Assembly: GCA_016185125.1 (NCBI GenBank)
Contig: JACPOC010000027.1
Span: 104,985 to 168,984, forward strand
Direction: 5' to 3'
DNA from: Bacteroidota bacterium
GTDB taxonomy: Bacteria > Bacteroidota > Bacteroidia > B-17B0 > Aurantibacillaceae
Length of the DNA stretch: 64,000 bases
Shown: one piece after another, positions 55,980 to 63,835 of the stretch
Position numbering within the stretch: the first letter of the stretch is position 1
Layout: every line of letters starts with the position of its first letter
The notes under the pieces: generated by a model
The model's database searches: none
What the model was told of the DNA's origin: nothing
The model's input: the letters and a program-made list of their open reading frames with translations, nothing else
Program-made: the position numbers and the translations under genes

Positions 55980-56658
55980 GTTTAACTGACAGATGTTCGT
56001 ATAAAGAAACAGTAAGCATCAACAGGAACATACCATAAAAAATATCTTCAAATGGAATCGAGAGTATCCTTATTCCCATATTTTCATTGTTGTTGTACCA
56101 TACAATTGGTTCGTTGAGTCCGGTACCGGTTAGAAGTCCGTTAACAATAATAAAAGGGATTAACAAAATAAGGTAACTAAAATAAAATTTGTGTAACCAC
56201 GAAACTCGAAAAATGTATTTTAAAGCCAAAATAAAACTTGCCAGCGCCAAAAAAGTAACAGAAGTATAAAGTCTTTTGTAATTTAAAGCGGCTAATACAA
56301 GAAGAACACCTACAATGATTAAAGAAATTAAATTTTCGACTTTTAAGAAACGATCTAATAACATAAATTTATTAAAACAATGATAAGTGAAAACGCAAGC
56401 ATATGGGATACATAAAAAGAAAAGAATCTCTTCTATGGGTAGGTTAAAAAAATTAATTCCAAGAACATAAGTAGAATTAAATCCCCAAACGCCCAAATGG
56501 GTAAATAAAATATCCCAAGGAATAAAAATAATTAGCACCAGAAGTATTGCAAAAAAAAAAGAATTAAATTTTTTATAGAATTGTATTTTGGGGTGAAATG
56601 AAAATAGGAACGGAACAATTACCGATGAAATATTTATAGTGAGGTATAAAGTATTCAT
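55969..56658 (-). CDS. Lycopene cyclase, CrtYc/CrtYd (CarR) heterodimer-type fusion
   Basis: The membrane protein has 229 residues from the ATG at 56658, which overlaps the crtZ stop (ATGA); an earlier start is possible but less likely. About seven hydrophobic helices are arranged as two similar lycopene-cyclase domains, each ending in a PxEE/PxED-type motif: NLPIEEILFFLCIPYAC near residue 70 and SIPFEDIFYGMFLL near 205. This is the small membrane type found in actinobacteria, fungi and many Bacteroidota, distinct from FAD-binding CrtY. It would cyclise lycopene to beta-carotene. Confidence 0.88.
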   Translation of the reverse strand: MNTLYLTINISSVIVPFLFSFHPKIQFYKKFNSFFFAILLVLIIFIPWDILFTHLGVWGFNSTYVLGINFFNLPIEEILFFLCIPYACVFTYHCFNKFMLLDRFLKVENLISLIIVGVLLVLAALNYKRLYTSVTFLALASFILALKYIFRVSWLHKFYFSYLILLIPFIIVNGLLTGTGLNEPIVWYNNNENMGIRILSIPFEDIFYGMFLLMLTVSLYEHLSVKHEG

Positions 56659-57128
56659 TTCTTCTTGGTTTTTTTGGCCTCTTTGAAATATTTTATTGGA
56701 ACCCATAACATGCCAAAAGATTCACCGTTATGCTTAGTTAAATATTTATGATGTACTTTGTGAGCTTTTCTAAGGGCTCTCAGATAAACCGAGTCCGAGT
56801 TTCTAAAAACCTTGAAACGTTGATGAATAAAAATATCATGTACTAAAAAATATGCCGCACCGTACAAAGTGATTCCGCTGCCAATCATTATTAATGCATC
56901 TTGATTATACAGACTCCCAAATAGCAAACAAAGTATTCCGGGAATGGCAAATATTAGAAAAAAATAATCGTTCTTTTCAAAAAATTGTTCACTTTCCTTT
57001 TGATGATGGTCCTTATGTAAAAACCATCCGAAACCGTGCATTAAATACTTATGCGCAAGCCAAGCAACACATTCCATGCCTATGAATGCGGCTAATAAAA
57101 TTGCTATATTGGTTAATATATTTATCAT
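56655..57128 (-). CDS. crtZ: Beta-carotene hydroxylase, CrtZ type
   Basis: A di-iron membrane hydroxylase of 157 residues. All histidine boxes are present: HKYLMH (HX4H), HKDHH (HX2HH), HDIFIH (HX4H) and HKVHH (HX2HH), between hydrophobic helices. It adds 3- and 3'-hydroxyls to beta-carotene, giving zeaxanthin. A TTG at 57143 could extend it by five codons, but the ATG at 57128, 7 bases after the idi stop, is more likely. The stop overlaps the lycopene cyclase ATG. Confidence 0.9.
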   Translation of the reverse strand: MINILTNIAILLAAFIGMECVAWLAHKYLMHGFGWFLHKDHHQKESEQFFEKNDYFFLIFAIPGILCLLFGSLYNQDALIMIGSGITLYGAAYFLVHDIFIHQRFKVFRNSDSVYLRALRKAHKVHHKYLTKHNGESFGMLWVPIKYFKEAKKTKKK

Positions 57129-57135
57129 GCTAACG

Positions 57136-57672
57136 TTAATCAAACATTCTAATTTCTTTAATTACTAAAGCATCCACTAAGTGTTCAAAGGCTGGCTTTA
57201 ACCAAGCAGTGTAAATTTCGGGATTAATATTCACATCTTCTTTAAGGGTATCAATATCCATCCATTTCCATGCATTCGCTTCACTTTTGTTAATAATAGG
57301 TTCATCATCAGAATATCCAATAAACAGGTGATCATATTCATGTTCTATTAAATTGTGCTCCAATTCGGCTTTATAAATAAATTTAGAAATAGGCTTTAAA
57401 TCACACGAAATACCCATCTCTTCAATCAATCTTTTATGGGCTGTATCTTGTGTGGATTCATTTTCAATGGGATGACTACAGCAGGTGTTTGTCCATAATC
57501 CGCCGGAATGATACTTATCAAATGCGCGTTGTTGCATCATTAATTGACCCCTATGATTAAAAATAAAGATTGAGAAAGCTCGATGAAGTAAGCCTTTTTT
57601 GTGGGCTTCCATTTTATCCATCAAACCAACTGGTTCGTCTTTTGTATTTACTAAAATAACCTGAGCGTTCAT
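57136..57672 (-). CDS. idi: Isopentenyl-diphosphate delta-isomerase, type 1
   Basis: The Nudix-fold enzyme of 178 residues converts IPP to DMAPP. Catalytic Cys in WTNTCCSHP near residue 67; Nudix-like HKRLIEEMGISCDL; the metal Glu and His in HEYDHLFIG near 114; HSGGLWTNTC and LLHRAFSIFIFN at the N-terminus. It is inside the carotenoid operon, with ATGA overlap to the upstream gene, and supplies precursor balance. Confidence 0.95.
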   Translation of the reverse strand: MNAQVILVNTKDEPVGLMDKMEAHKKGLLHRAFSIFIFNHRGQLMMQQRAFDKYHSGGLWTNTCCSHPIENESTQDTAHKRLIEEMGISCDLKPISKFIYKAELEHNLIEHEYDHLFIGYSDDEPIINKSEANAWKWMDIDTLKEDVNINPEIYTAWLKPAFEHLVDALVIKEIRMFD

Positions 57673-58169
57673 TTAAAAATAGTTTTTTCGTTAGTACTAC
57701 ATGAATTTGAAGTTAGCATATATTTTCTTATTTTCTCTTTGAGGTCGAGGTCAGTTAATGCACTCCATCCTTTCATGATCACTGATTTGTCCGATTCAAG
57801 GTTACTGCTGTACCCCAAAAAAAAAGGAGCGTTGCTTTGTACACAATAGCGCATAAATCTAATCTCTACATTTTTTGGATCAGAAACCACTGCATTTTCT
57901 AACATTTCTTTTCCCTTATTAAACGATGCAAATTTAGTATAAGGATTGTAGGAATGTTTTGCATGAATTAAATTAGCCATGCCCTTATAACACAAAAGCA
58001 GCGGATTGGCTTTAACCTCAAGATTCTCCATCACTAATAAAAACTTCTTTGCGGAGTCTTTTTTGTCTGAGGCTTCATAATATAGTTTTCTTAAACTATA
58101 AATATCTGTATTAGAAGAAATAGATGGCTTCAGCAACAAACAGAATAAAATAAATAATAGATTTCTCAT
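57669..58169 (-). CDS. Unknown exported protein inside the carotenoid operon
   Basis: The protein has 166 residues. An N-terminal signal sequence (LLFILFCLLLKPSIS) is followed by an all-helical, TPR-like body: YEASDKKDSAKKFLLVMENL, PLLLCYKGMANLIHAKHSYN, KGKEMLENAVVSDPKNVEIR, MRYCVQSNAPFFLGYSSN. It is coupled to both crtB (58166) and idi (57672) by 4-base overlaps, so it is firmly part of the pathway transcript. Function is unknown; as an exported helical-repeat protein it may handle carotenoid placement in the envelope. That is speculation. Confidence 0.8.
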   Translation of the reverse strand: MRNLLFILFCLLLKPSISSNTDIYSLRKLYYEASDKKDSAKKFLLVMENLEVKANPLLLCYKGMANLIHAKHSYNPYTKFASFNKGKEMLENAVVSDPKNVEIRFMRYCVQSNAPFFLGYSSNLESDKSVIMKGWSALTDLDLKEKIRKYMLTSNSCSTNEKTIFK

Positions 58170-59002
58170 AACAAATTTATATGGTTTCTTATAAGTGAGT
58201 TAAACATTAAGCCAAATTTGTTATAATTTGGAATTCGAATTCTTGCATGCATTACTTTTTCGGCGGGTGTTTGCTTTATCCTCAAAAAAAGTTTTTTATA
58301 GTAGTAGTAAGCTAAATATACACCACCCCTTGATGCCGATGGAAGCATTTTTATCCCGATAAGAGCATGATGAAACTCTTCTTCAATTTCATTTTCTATC
58401 CTCTTTTTTTCGATGTGTGAAAATTTCTCAAAATTCACTCCCGGAAAATAAGTTCTACCAAGTACGGTATAATCAGCCTTAAGATCCCTCAAAAAGTTAA
58501 CTTTCTGGAAAGCAGACCCTAAACTCATGGCGTACGGTTTTAATTGAGCATAAATGGCATCATCCCTTTCGGAAAAAACGCGAAGACACATTAAACCTAC
58601 AACTTCAGCTGAACCAAGTATATAAGTTTTATAAGAGGTTTCATCGTGTTCCTTTTGCATAAGATCCATTTCCATACTTCTGATAAAGATGTCTATTAGA
58701 TCCCACTCAATATTGTAGTCGTGTACGGCTTTTTGAAATTGATTGAGGATGGGATTAAGACTGATTCTATCCTCAATCGCTTGAACGGTATCATTTCTCA
58801 ATCTTTCAATAAGTACAACCTTATTATAATCGTGAAAACTATCCACAATCTCGTCAGCTAATCTTACAAAACCATAAATTCCATAAATTGGTTGATGAAA
58901 TTTTTTGTTTAAAAAATAAATTCCTAACGAAAAGCTTGTGCTATATCCTTGTGTAACATTTTTGCTACATTGAGCAGATATTTTATCAAATAATGCTTTC
59001 AT
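58166..59002 (-). CDS. crtB: Phytoene synthase
   Basis: The 278-residue enzyme joins two GGPP to phytoene. Trans-isoprenyl motifs: GFVRLADEIVDSFHD near 44-58 (first Asp-rich motif), and KVNFLRDLKADYTVLGRTYF near 168-187 (second motif). YILGSAEVVGLMCLRVF near 127 fits the family. The stop and start overlap neighbours by 4 bases (crtI upstream, unknown gene downstream). Confidence 0.95.
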   Translation of the reverse strand: MKALFDKISAQCSKNVTQGYSTSFSLGIYFLNKKFHQPIYGIYGFVRLADEIVDSFHDYNKVVLIERLRNDTVQAIEDRISLNPILNQFQKAVHDYNIEWDLIDIFIRSMEMDLMQKEHDETSYKTYILGSAEVVGLMCLRVFSERDDAIYAQLKPYAMSLGSAFQKVNFLRDLKADYTVLGRTYFPGVNFEKFSHIEKKRIENEIEEEFHHALIGIKMLPSASRGGVYLAYYYYKKLFLRIKQTPAEKVMHARIRIPNYNKFGLMFNSLIRNHINLL

Positions 59003-60477
59003 GGTTTCAATTTAAAATGCTTTATTAATTCATTTGCTGCAATTTGTCCGGAAATAATTGATGGTGGCACGCCTGGGCCGGGTACAGTTAATTGACCTGC
59101 AAAAAATAAATTATTTACTTTTTTACTTTTCATTTTTGGCTTTAATATGGCTGTTTGACGAAGGGTGTTTGCTAAACCATAGGCATTTCCCTTGTATGCA
59201 TTGTAATCGTTTATAAAATTTGAAACAGAATAACTTTTTTTATATACGATATAGGGTCTAATATCATGCTCAACATATTTACATAAACGATCAATCATAA
59301 TTTGATAATATTGTTCTCGTATTTCTTCAGAATCATTAAGACCTGTTGAAATAGGCATCAATAGAAATAAATTTTCATGACCTTCAGGGGCAACGTCAGG
59401 ATCTGTTTTTGAAGGACAACATACGTAGAACAATGGTTTTGAAGGCCATTTTTTATTTTTATAAATTTCTTCTGAATGTTTCTCTATGCTTTCATCAAAA
59501 AATAAATTATGGTGAATTAGCTTTTTTACTTTTTTACTCACCCCTAAATAATAGATAAGACAAGAAGGAGCAAACGTTTTTTTATCCCAATAAAGATCGT
59601 CATATGTACGATATTCTTTAATAAGTAATTTCTTTTCAATATGCTGATAGTCTGCTGACGCAATAACCGCATCCGTTTCAATACTTCTACCGTTTGATTG
59701 TATATGACTTATTGAACCATTTTGTATTTCAAGCCGCTCAATCAACTCTGAAGTTTTAAAAGTGACGCCAGAGTTAAGTGCAATTTTTTTAAACGCATCT
59801 ACAACTTTACCAAGCCCCCCCATAGGATAATATGTACCTTGTTTAAGTCCGGCATAATTCATTAAACTGTATAGGGCGGGTGTATCTTTTGGCATAGCTC
59901 CAAGGAAAAGAACAGGAAATTCAATTAGAGCAATTAATCTGGGGTTCTTAAAATACGATCTTACGTGATTTTTAAAAGAGGAGAAAAGTTGAATACTAAT
60001 GGCATCCCTAAGCAAAGAAAACTTCATGAATTCTTTAATTGAATGGCTTGGTAAATAAACCATATCACTCATTCCAACCTTGTATTTATATTCGGCTTGC
60101 TTCATAAATTTTTTAAGATTGGAGGCACTGCCTTTTTCGATACTTTCAAAAAGAGAACACAATTGATCAAAATCTTCAGGTACATCTATTTGGTCATTTA
60201 CTCCAAAAATCACTCTGAACCCTGGATCAAGTTTTTTTAATTCATAGAAATCAGCAGCCGTGTGATTAAATAAATTATAATAGCGCTCAAACACATCCGG
60301 CATCCAATACCAACTAGGCCCCATATCAAACAAAAAACCATTTTCCTGCATCGTCCTTGCTCGGCCACCAATTGTATCATTCTTTTCGTATACACAAACA
60401 GAATATCCTTTTGCGGATAGCAAAGCAGAGGCTGCTAAACCCGAAAAACCGGAACCTATGACAGCTATTGATGACAT
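58999..60477 (-). CDS. crtI: Phytoene desaturase
   Basis: A flavoprotein of 492 residues. The FAD motif is IAVIGSGFSGLAASALLSAK at 4-23, followed by VYEKNDTIGGRARTM, DMGPSWYWMPDVFERYY and the C-terminal bacterial desaturase signature FFAGQLTVPGPGVPPSIISG. It desaturates phytoene to lycopene (or a related product). It is the first gene of the carotenoid operon with a promoter about 100 bases upstream and an inverted-repeat operator on its -7 box. Confidence 0.95.
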   Translation of the reverse strand: MSSIAVIGSGFSGLAASALLSAKGYSVCVYEKNDTIGGRARTMQENGFLFDMGPSWYWMPDVFERYYNLFNHTAADFYELKKLDPGFRVIFGVNDQIDVPEDFDQLCSLFESIEKGSASNLKKFMKQAEYKYKVGMSDMVYLPSHSIKEFMKFSLLRDAISIQLFSSFKNHVRSYFKNPRLIALIEFPVLFLGAMPKDTPALYSLMNYAGLKQGTYYPMGGLGKVVDAFKKIALNSGVTFKTSELIERLEIQNGSISHIQSNGRSIETDAVIASADYQHIEKKLLIKEYRTYDDLYWDKKTFAPSCLIYYLGVSKKVKKLIHHNLFFDESIEKHSEEIYKNKKWPSKPLFYVCCPSKTDPDVAPEGHENLFLLMPISTGLNDSEEIREQYYQIMIDRLCKYVEHDIRPYIVYKKSYSVSNFINDYNAYKGNAYGLANTLRQTAILKPKMKSKKVNNLFFAGQLTVPGPGVPPSIISGQIAANELIKHFKLKP

Positions 60478-60566
60478 ATACCTTCTTTATTCACTTTGAG
60501 CGTAGTATATCTAATTTTTAATAAACGCCACTCTCTAAAATGCAAAATCAAAAATTTAAGCAAATA

Positions 60567-60602
60567 TTTTGTTTAATAAATAGCAAATATAGTTAAACAA
60601 AA
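60567..60602. promoter_or_regulatory. Inverted-repeat operator at the crtI promoter
   Basis: TTTTGTTTAA (60567-60576) and TTAAACAAAA (60593-60602) are perfect 10-base arms separated by 16 bases. The -7 box of crtI (60584-60591) lies inside the spacer, so a bound protein would block transcription. The same core with the same 16-base spacing occurs at 63265-63296. The likely binder is the MerR/B12 regulator encoded next door. Confidence 0.55.
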
Positions 60603-60614
60603 CAAAATCGCAAA
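60584..60614 (-). promoter_or_regulatory. crtI operon promoter, TTTG-N19-TATATTTG
   Basis: On the minus strand TTTG (complement of 60611-60614) and TATATTTG (complement of 60584-60591) are spaced by 19 bases, identical to the geometry at 18216. The start point is near 60577. Confidence 0.6.
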
Positions 60615-60803
60615 AAATACTTAAAAAGTACCTTTTTTTATGAATCAGATAGAAACCTGTCAGTTACAAGAGAATGCATTATTAAAAATTTTAACTTTTT
60701 TGCAAACCCGGGGTGTTTACGATAGATAGTTGTTAAATTGAACTACTGACAAATAGAAATTAAATGGGATTGGATTTAGAATACTTTATCTGCTCGAAAT
60801 AGT

Positions 60804-61682
60804 TTATAAGTAAGTCAATAAATTTTTTGGTTGAAAAACAACATGCGCATTTAGTTTGCTTTTCAAATGGGTGGTAATATCTGATTGGCCGCTCACTAAT
60901 AATTTAGTGCTTTCACTAAGATGTATGTTCTTTTTAAAGTTGCTATAAACATCATTTGGGTTTTGCGGTACAGTAAAAAAAGTAAGTATAAAATTTGGTT
61001 TGGTTTGCTTTAATACTAAAGAAATATTCTCGTACGGAACGTCTTGTCCAAGATATATCGTTTCATGGCCTTTAGATCGAATAATATAATTTGCAAATAA
61101 AAGGCTTATGTCGTGCATTTCTCCGGGAACCAATAATAAAAGAAATTTCTTTTTCTTGCTTTTCGCAAAAGGCAATCCGTCGGTTGCCGACATAATTTTT
61201 CTTTTGATTAAACAAGCTGCAAAATGCTCTTGTGCAGGGTTTACATCACTAATAGACCATAATAGCCCTATTTTATTTAACAAAGGATAAAACACATTTA
61301 ACATGGCCTCAAAAAGACCAAAACGATTTATAACTGCCGAGTAAGCTCGTTCAAATGTTTGTTCATCAAAAACTATCATTGCGCCCAGCAGATCGTTAAT
61401 AAAAGTTGTACAAATTACATCTTCATTTTTAACCGTTTTCGCTTCTAATATTTTTAAATGAAAGTCTTTTTCACTAAGAGCCGCTATTTTTGATATTTTA
61501 TATCCGTTAGATAAAAGTGTAGACACGTTTAGTAATTTTTTTACTTGATCGTCACTATATCTCCTATAGTTAGTACTTGTGCGGTCAGGTTCAATCAGAT
61601 TATAACGTTTCTCCCATATTCTTATGGTGTGGGCTTTAATACCCGTTAATTGTTCTAATTCTGTAATTTGATATAATCTCAT
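60804..61682 (-). CDS. MerR-family regulator with B12-binding domain (CarH/LitR type)
   Basis: The protein has 292 residues. Residues 1-70 are a MerR winged helix (YQITELEQLTGIKAHTIRIW, RRYSDDQVKKLL). Residues 90-165 are the helical B12-cap with W142 and E152-H153, an exact W-x9-EH match to the CarH motif that covers adenosylcobalamin. Residues 178-292 are a Rossmann-like B12-binding domain with E188-M-H190-D-I-S193, which keeps the axial His while the usual final Gly is Ser. CarH represses carotenoid genes in the dark and is released by light. The gene closes a PTPS-folE-DUF2452 operon and precedes crtI, so local control is likely. Confidence 0.88.
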   Translation of the reverse strand: MRLYQITELEQLTGIKAHTIRIWEKRYNLIEPDRTSTNYRRYSDDQVKKLLNVSTLLSNGYKISKIAALSEKDFHLKILEAKTVKNEDVICTTFINDLLGAMIVFDEQTFERAYSAVINRFGLFEAMLNVFYPLLNKIGLLWSISDVNPAQEHFAACLIKRKIMSATDGLPFAKSKKKKFLLLLVPGEMHDISLLFANYIIRSKGHETIYLGQDVPYENISLVLKQTKPNFILTFFTVPQNPNDVYSNFKKNIHLSESTKLLVSGQSDITTHLKSKLNAHVVFQPKNLLTYL

Positions 61683-61705
61683 TCACAACTTATAAAAGTG
61701 CTAAT

Positions 61706-62146
61706 TTAAACAAATAAAGGGCTATCGGCATTTATAATTTCCCAAGTATGATCGCTCAATAAACGAACGGTATTAACATAACCCAGTTCGTGAGCTCTTT
61801 CTCTTCCCCATTCATCCGGAGATATCATCATTAACTTGTATTCATTAGCTTTATTATAGAGGTGATAGACATGCCCCACCAAAGGCTCAAACGAAATTGT
61901 TGCGGTATATATCTTCTCACTTATTTCAATGCGTTTTTTAATTTCATTTGCCTGGCTTACTAATAATTCAACTTGCTTTTGAATTTGCAACAAATGCATG
62001 GCGGTTTGCTGGTGCATAGCAGCAAGTGCTCTTGATTTTAATTTTCCAACATCCTCGGGTTTAATTACAACACTTCCTACTGTGTGCGGATATGCAATAA
62101 GGCCTGGGTTTTCTGCAACTTTATCTTTATCAATAGGATTAATCAT
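61706..62146 (-). CDS. DUF2452 domain-containing protein
   Basis: The protein has 146 residues, cytoplasmic. The family pattern is visible: PGLIAYPHTVGSVVIKPEDV near 14-33, AMHQQTAMHLLQIQKQVELL, FEPLVGHVYHLYNK and LMMISPDEWG. The function is unknown; members occur in Bacteroidota and in animals. The start shares one base with the folE stop (TAATG) and the CarH-like gene follows after 23 bases, so it belongs to the pterin/regulator operon. Confidence 0.85.
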   Translation of the reverse strand: MINPIDKDKVAENPGLIAYPHTVGSVVIKPEDVGKLKSRALAAMHQQTAMHLLQIQKQVELLVSQANEIKKRIEISEKIYTATISFEPLVGHVYHLYNKANEYKLMMISPDEWGRERAHELGYVNTVRLLSDHTWEIINADSPLFV

Positions 62147-62817
62147 TAATAACTACTCTTTAAATTTAAATAATTAAGAAATTCAGTTTTAATTTCCTCT
62201 TCTTTAAATTTACCTCCATAAAAAGATGTAACGGTGGATGAGCTATCATCTTTTATGCCTCGTGAAGAAACGCATAAATGTCTCGCTTCAATTACAACCA
62301 CAACGTCTTCTGTATTTAAAACCTCTTTTAATTCTTTTGCAATTTGCATTGTTAAACGCTCCTGCACCTGAGGTCTTTTTGCATAATAATTCACTATTCT
62401 ATTAAGTTTTGATAAGCCTATTACTTTACCGTTTGAAATATAAGCAACATGCGCTTTTCCAAAGAATGGCACAAAGTGATGTTCGCAATTACTATAAAAT
62501 GTAATATCCCTTTCAACTAACATTTGGTTGTATCGGTATTTATTTTCGAATAACTTAACAGAAGGCTTGTTTACTGGATTTAATCCGTTAAATATTTCCT
62601 TGATATACATTTTCGCAACGCGATGTGGTGTACCACTCAAACTATCGTCATTCATATCTAAACCCAATGTTTCCATGATTTCTTTAAAATGAATTTCTAT
62701 TTTTTTTATTTTCTGCTCATCGCTTAAAACAAAAGCATCCTTTTTCATGGGCGTTTCTGCAGATGAGCTTACATGATCGTTTCCAATTTCTTCTACTAAT
62801 AATTCATCCAATATCAT
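62146..62817 (-). CDS. folE: GTP cyclohydrolase I
   Basis: The protein has 223 residues from the ATG at 62817; longer starts up to 62871 would overlap the PTPS gene. It converts GTP to dihydroneopterin triphosphate. Motifs: LSGTPHRVAKMYIKEIF, YSNCEHHFVPFFGKAHVAYI with zinc Cys and His, GLSKLNRIVNYYAKRPQVQE, and ARHLCVSSRGIKDDSS with the second Cys. It starts 4 bases after the PTPS stop. In an operon with PTPS and a light-type regulator it may make a special pterin and not only folate. Confidence 0.94.
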   Translation of the reverse strand: MILDELLVEEIGNDHVSSSAETPMKKDAFVLSDEQKIKKIEIHFKEIMETLGLDMNDDSLSGTPHRVAKMYIKEIFNGLNPVNKPSVKLFENKYRYNQMLVERDITFYSNCEHHFVPFFGKAHVAYISNGKVIGLSKLNRIVNYYAKRPQVQERLTMQIAKELKEVLNTEDVVVVIEARHLCVSSRGIKDDSSSTVTSFYGGKFKEEEIKTEFLNYLNLKSSY

Positions 62818-62821
62818 ATCT

Positions 62822-63241
62822 TTATTGGACAGGGTATTCAACATAATTTCTTTCTGTTTCATATAACACAATTTTTAATTCATATTTTATATCGATTCTA
62901 GGTCTTAGAATATTGTAGATAACTATAGCTATATTTTCTGATGTTGGGTTCAATTCTTTAAATTCAGTTAAATCGAGGTTTAAATTTTTATGGTCAAATT
63001 TTTCAATAATTTCTTTTGTTATAACATCACTAAGAAGTTTTGTATCGACAACATAGCCTGTAACAGAATCTACAAAACCTGTTAATTTTACAATTAATTC
63101 ATAATTATGCCCGTGAAAATTAGCGTTGTTACATTTCCCAAATAGAGTTTTGTTTTCTTCAACGCCCAGCAAAGGATTATGAAGCCTGTGCGCAGCATTA
63201 AAATGCTCCTTCCTGAAAATTGAAACTTTACCGACGTTCAT
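62822..63241 (-). CDS. 6-pyruvoyl-tetrahydropterin synthase-like protein
   Basis: A T-fold enzyme of 139 residues. Zinc His in FNAAHRL near 14-20 and FHGHNY near 42-47. The catalytic Cys sits in FGKCNNANFHGH, a C-x5-HGH spacing like eukaryotic PTPS and unlike QueD (C-x3-HGH). DHKNLN and the Glu in YETERNYVEY are present. It probably turns dihydroneopterin triphosphate from FolE into 6-pyruvoyl-tetrahydropterin. It begins the PTPS-folE-DUF2452-merR operon. Confidence 0.88.
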   Translation of the reverse strand: MNVGKVSIFRKEHFNAAHRLHNPLLGVEENKTLFGKCNNANFHGHNYELIVKLTGFVDSVTGYVVDTKLLSDVITKEIIEKFDHKNLNLDLTEFKELNPTSENIAIVIYNILRPRIDIKYELKIVLYETERNYVEYPVQ

Positions 63242-63248
63242 CTATTGG

Positions 63249-63256
63249 CAAATTTA
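63249..63256 (-). promoter_or_regulatory. TAnnTTTG -7 box (TAAATTTG) of the PTPS operon
   Basis: On the minus strand TAAATTTG ends 7 bases before the ATG at 63241. One arm of the inverted repeat (63265-63272) lies just upstream between the -7 and -33 positions. Confidence 0.45.
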
Positions 63257-63264
63257 CGCTTTTA

Positions 63265-63296
63265 TTGTTTAATAAAATAATATATTTGTTAAACAG
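63265..63296. promoter_or_regulatory. Inverted-repeat operator between the PTPS and SRPBCC genes
   Basis: TTGTTTAA (63265-63272) and TTAAACAG (63289-63296), inverted with one end mismatch, are separated by 16 bases. This is the same core and spacing as at the crtI promoter. It overlaps the SRPBCC -7 box and flanks that of PTPS, so one protein could control both directions. Confidence 0.5.
63281..63288 (+). promoter_or_regulatory. TAnnTTTG -7 box (TATATTTG) of the SRPBCC gene
   Basis: A perfect -7 box inside the inverted-repeat spacer, 44 bases before the ATG at 63333. Confidence 0.5.
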
Positions 63297-63332
63297 AATA
63301 AAATATTGGAAATTTGGCCAAAGTTTAACGTT

Positions 63333-63797
63333 ATGCTGCATAAATTAGAAACTACACAGTTTATTAAGGGTGATATAGATACACTTTGGGATTTTATAAG
63401 CTCCCCTAAAAATCTTGCCGCTATTACCCCTGCCTACTTGAATTTTAAAATCATTAACGAAACAAAATCCTTTAACAAGATGTACGCCGGGCAAATAATT
63501 GAATACCATGTTTCGCCTTTTATGGGAATTAAGCTAAAATGGGTAACCGAAATATCGCAGGTGCTCAATAATCATTATTTTGTAGATGAACAACGTTTCG
63601 GGCCTTATGCCTTCTGGCATCATAAACATTTCATAAAACAAGTTGAGGGTGGCATTGAAATGATAGATATTATACATTATAAATTACCATTTGGAATATT
63701 TGGTAGAATGGCAAACTACCTATTTGTAAAGAATCAATTAAAAGAAATTTTTGATTACCGTTTTATTGTATGTAGTCAAACCAATCTGTACTTTTAA
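63333..63797 (+). CDS. SRPBCC-family ligand-binding protein
   Basis: The protein has 154 residues from the ATG at 63333; a start at 63306 lies in leader sequence. The START/Bet v1-like fold is indicated by LETTQFIKGDIDTLWDFIS, PKNLAAITPAYLNFKII, MYAGQIIEYHVSPFMGIKLK and the end LPFGIFGRMANYLFVKNQLK with a C-terminal helix. Such genes are often found next to photolyase, cryptochrome and carotenoid genes in Bacteroidota. It may bind an isoprenoid or pigment; no ligand can be stated. It shares its control region with the PTPS operon. Confidence 0.85.
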   Translation: MLHKLETTQFIKGDIDTLWDFISSPKNLAAITPAYLNFKIINETKSFNKMYAGQIIEYHVSPFMGIKLKWVTEISQVLNNHYFVDEQRFGPYAFWHHKHFIKQVEGGIEMIDIIHYKLPFGIFGRMANYLFVKNQLKEIFDYRFIVCSQTNLYF

Positions 63798-63835
63798 GCC
63801 TAAATAACTTTGGACATTTTCTTTTTTAAAATTAG

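Larger units (their letters stand above)
60478..60803. other. Gap between the CarH-like gene and crtI, carrying the crt promoter
   Basis: 326 bases. It holds the crtI promoter and inverted repeat described separately, and a perfect palindrome TACTT-AAA-AAGTA (60618-60630) just upstream of the -33 box. No ORF on either strand was supported. The 100-base 5' leader of crtI is A/T-rich without clear structure. Confidence 0.5.

Noticed and set aside
61700..61720. Another TTGTTTAA half-site near the CarH-like gene
   Set aside because: It is part of the last codons and stop of the DUF2452 gene and has no inverted partner at 16 bases.
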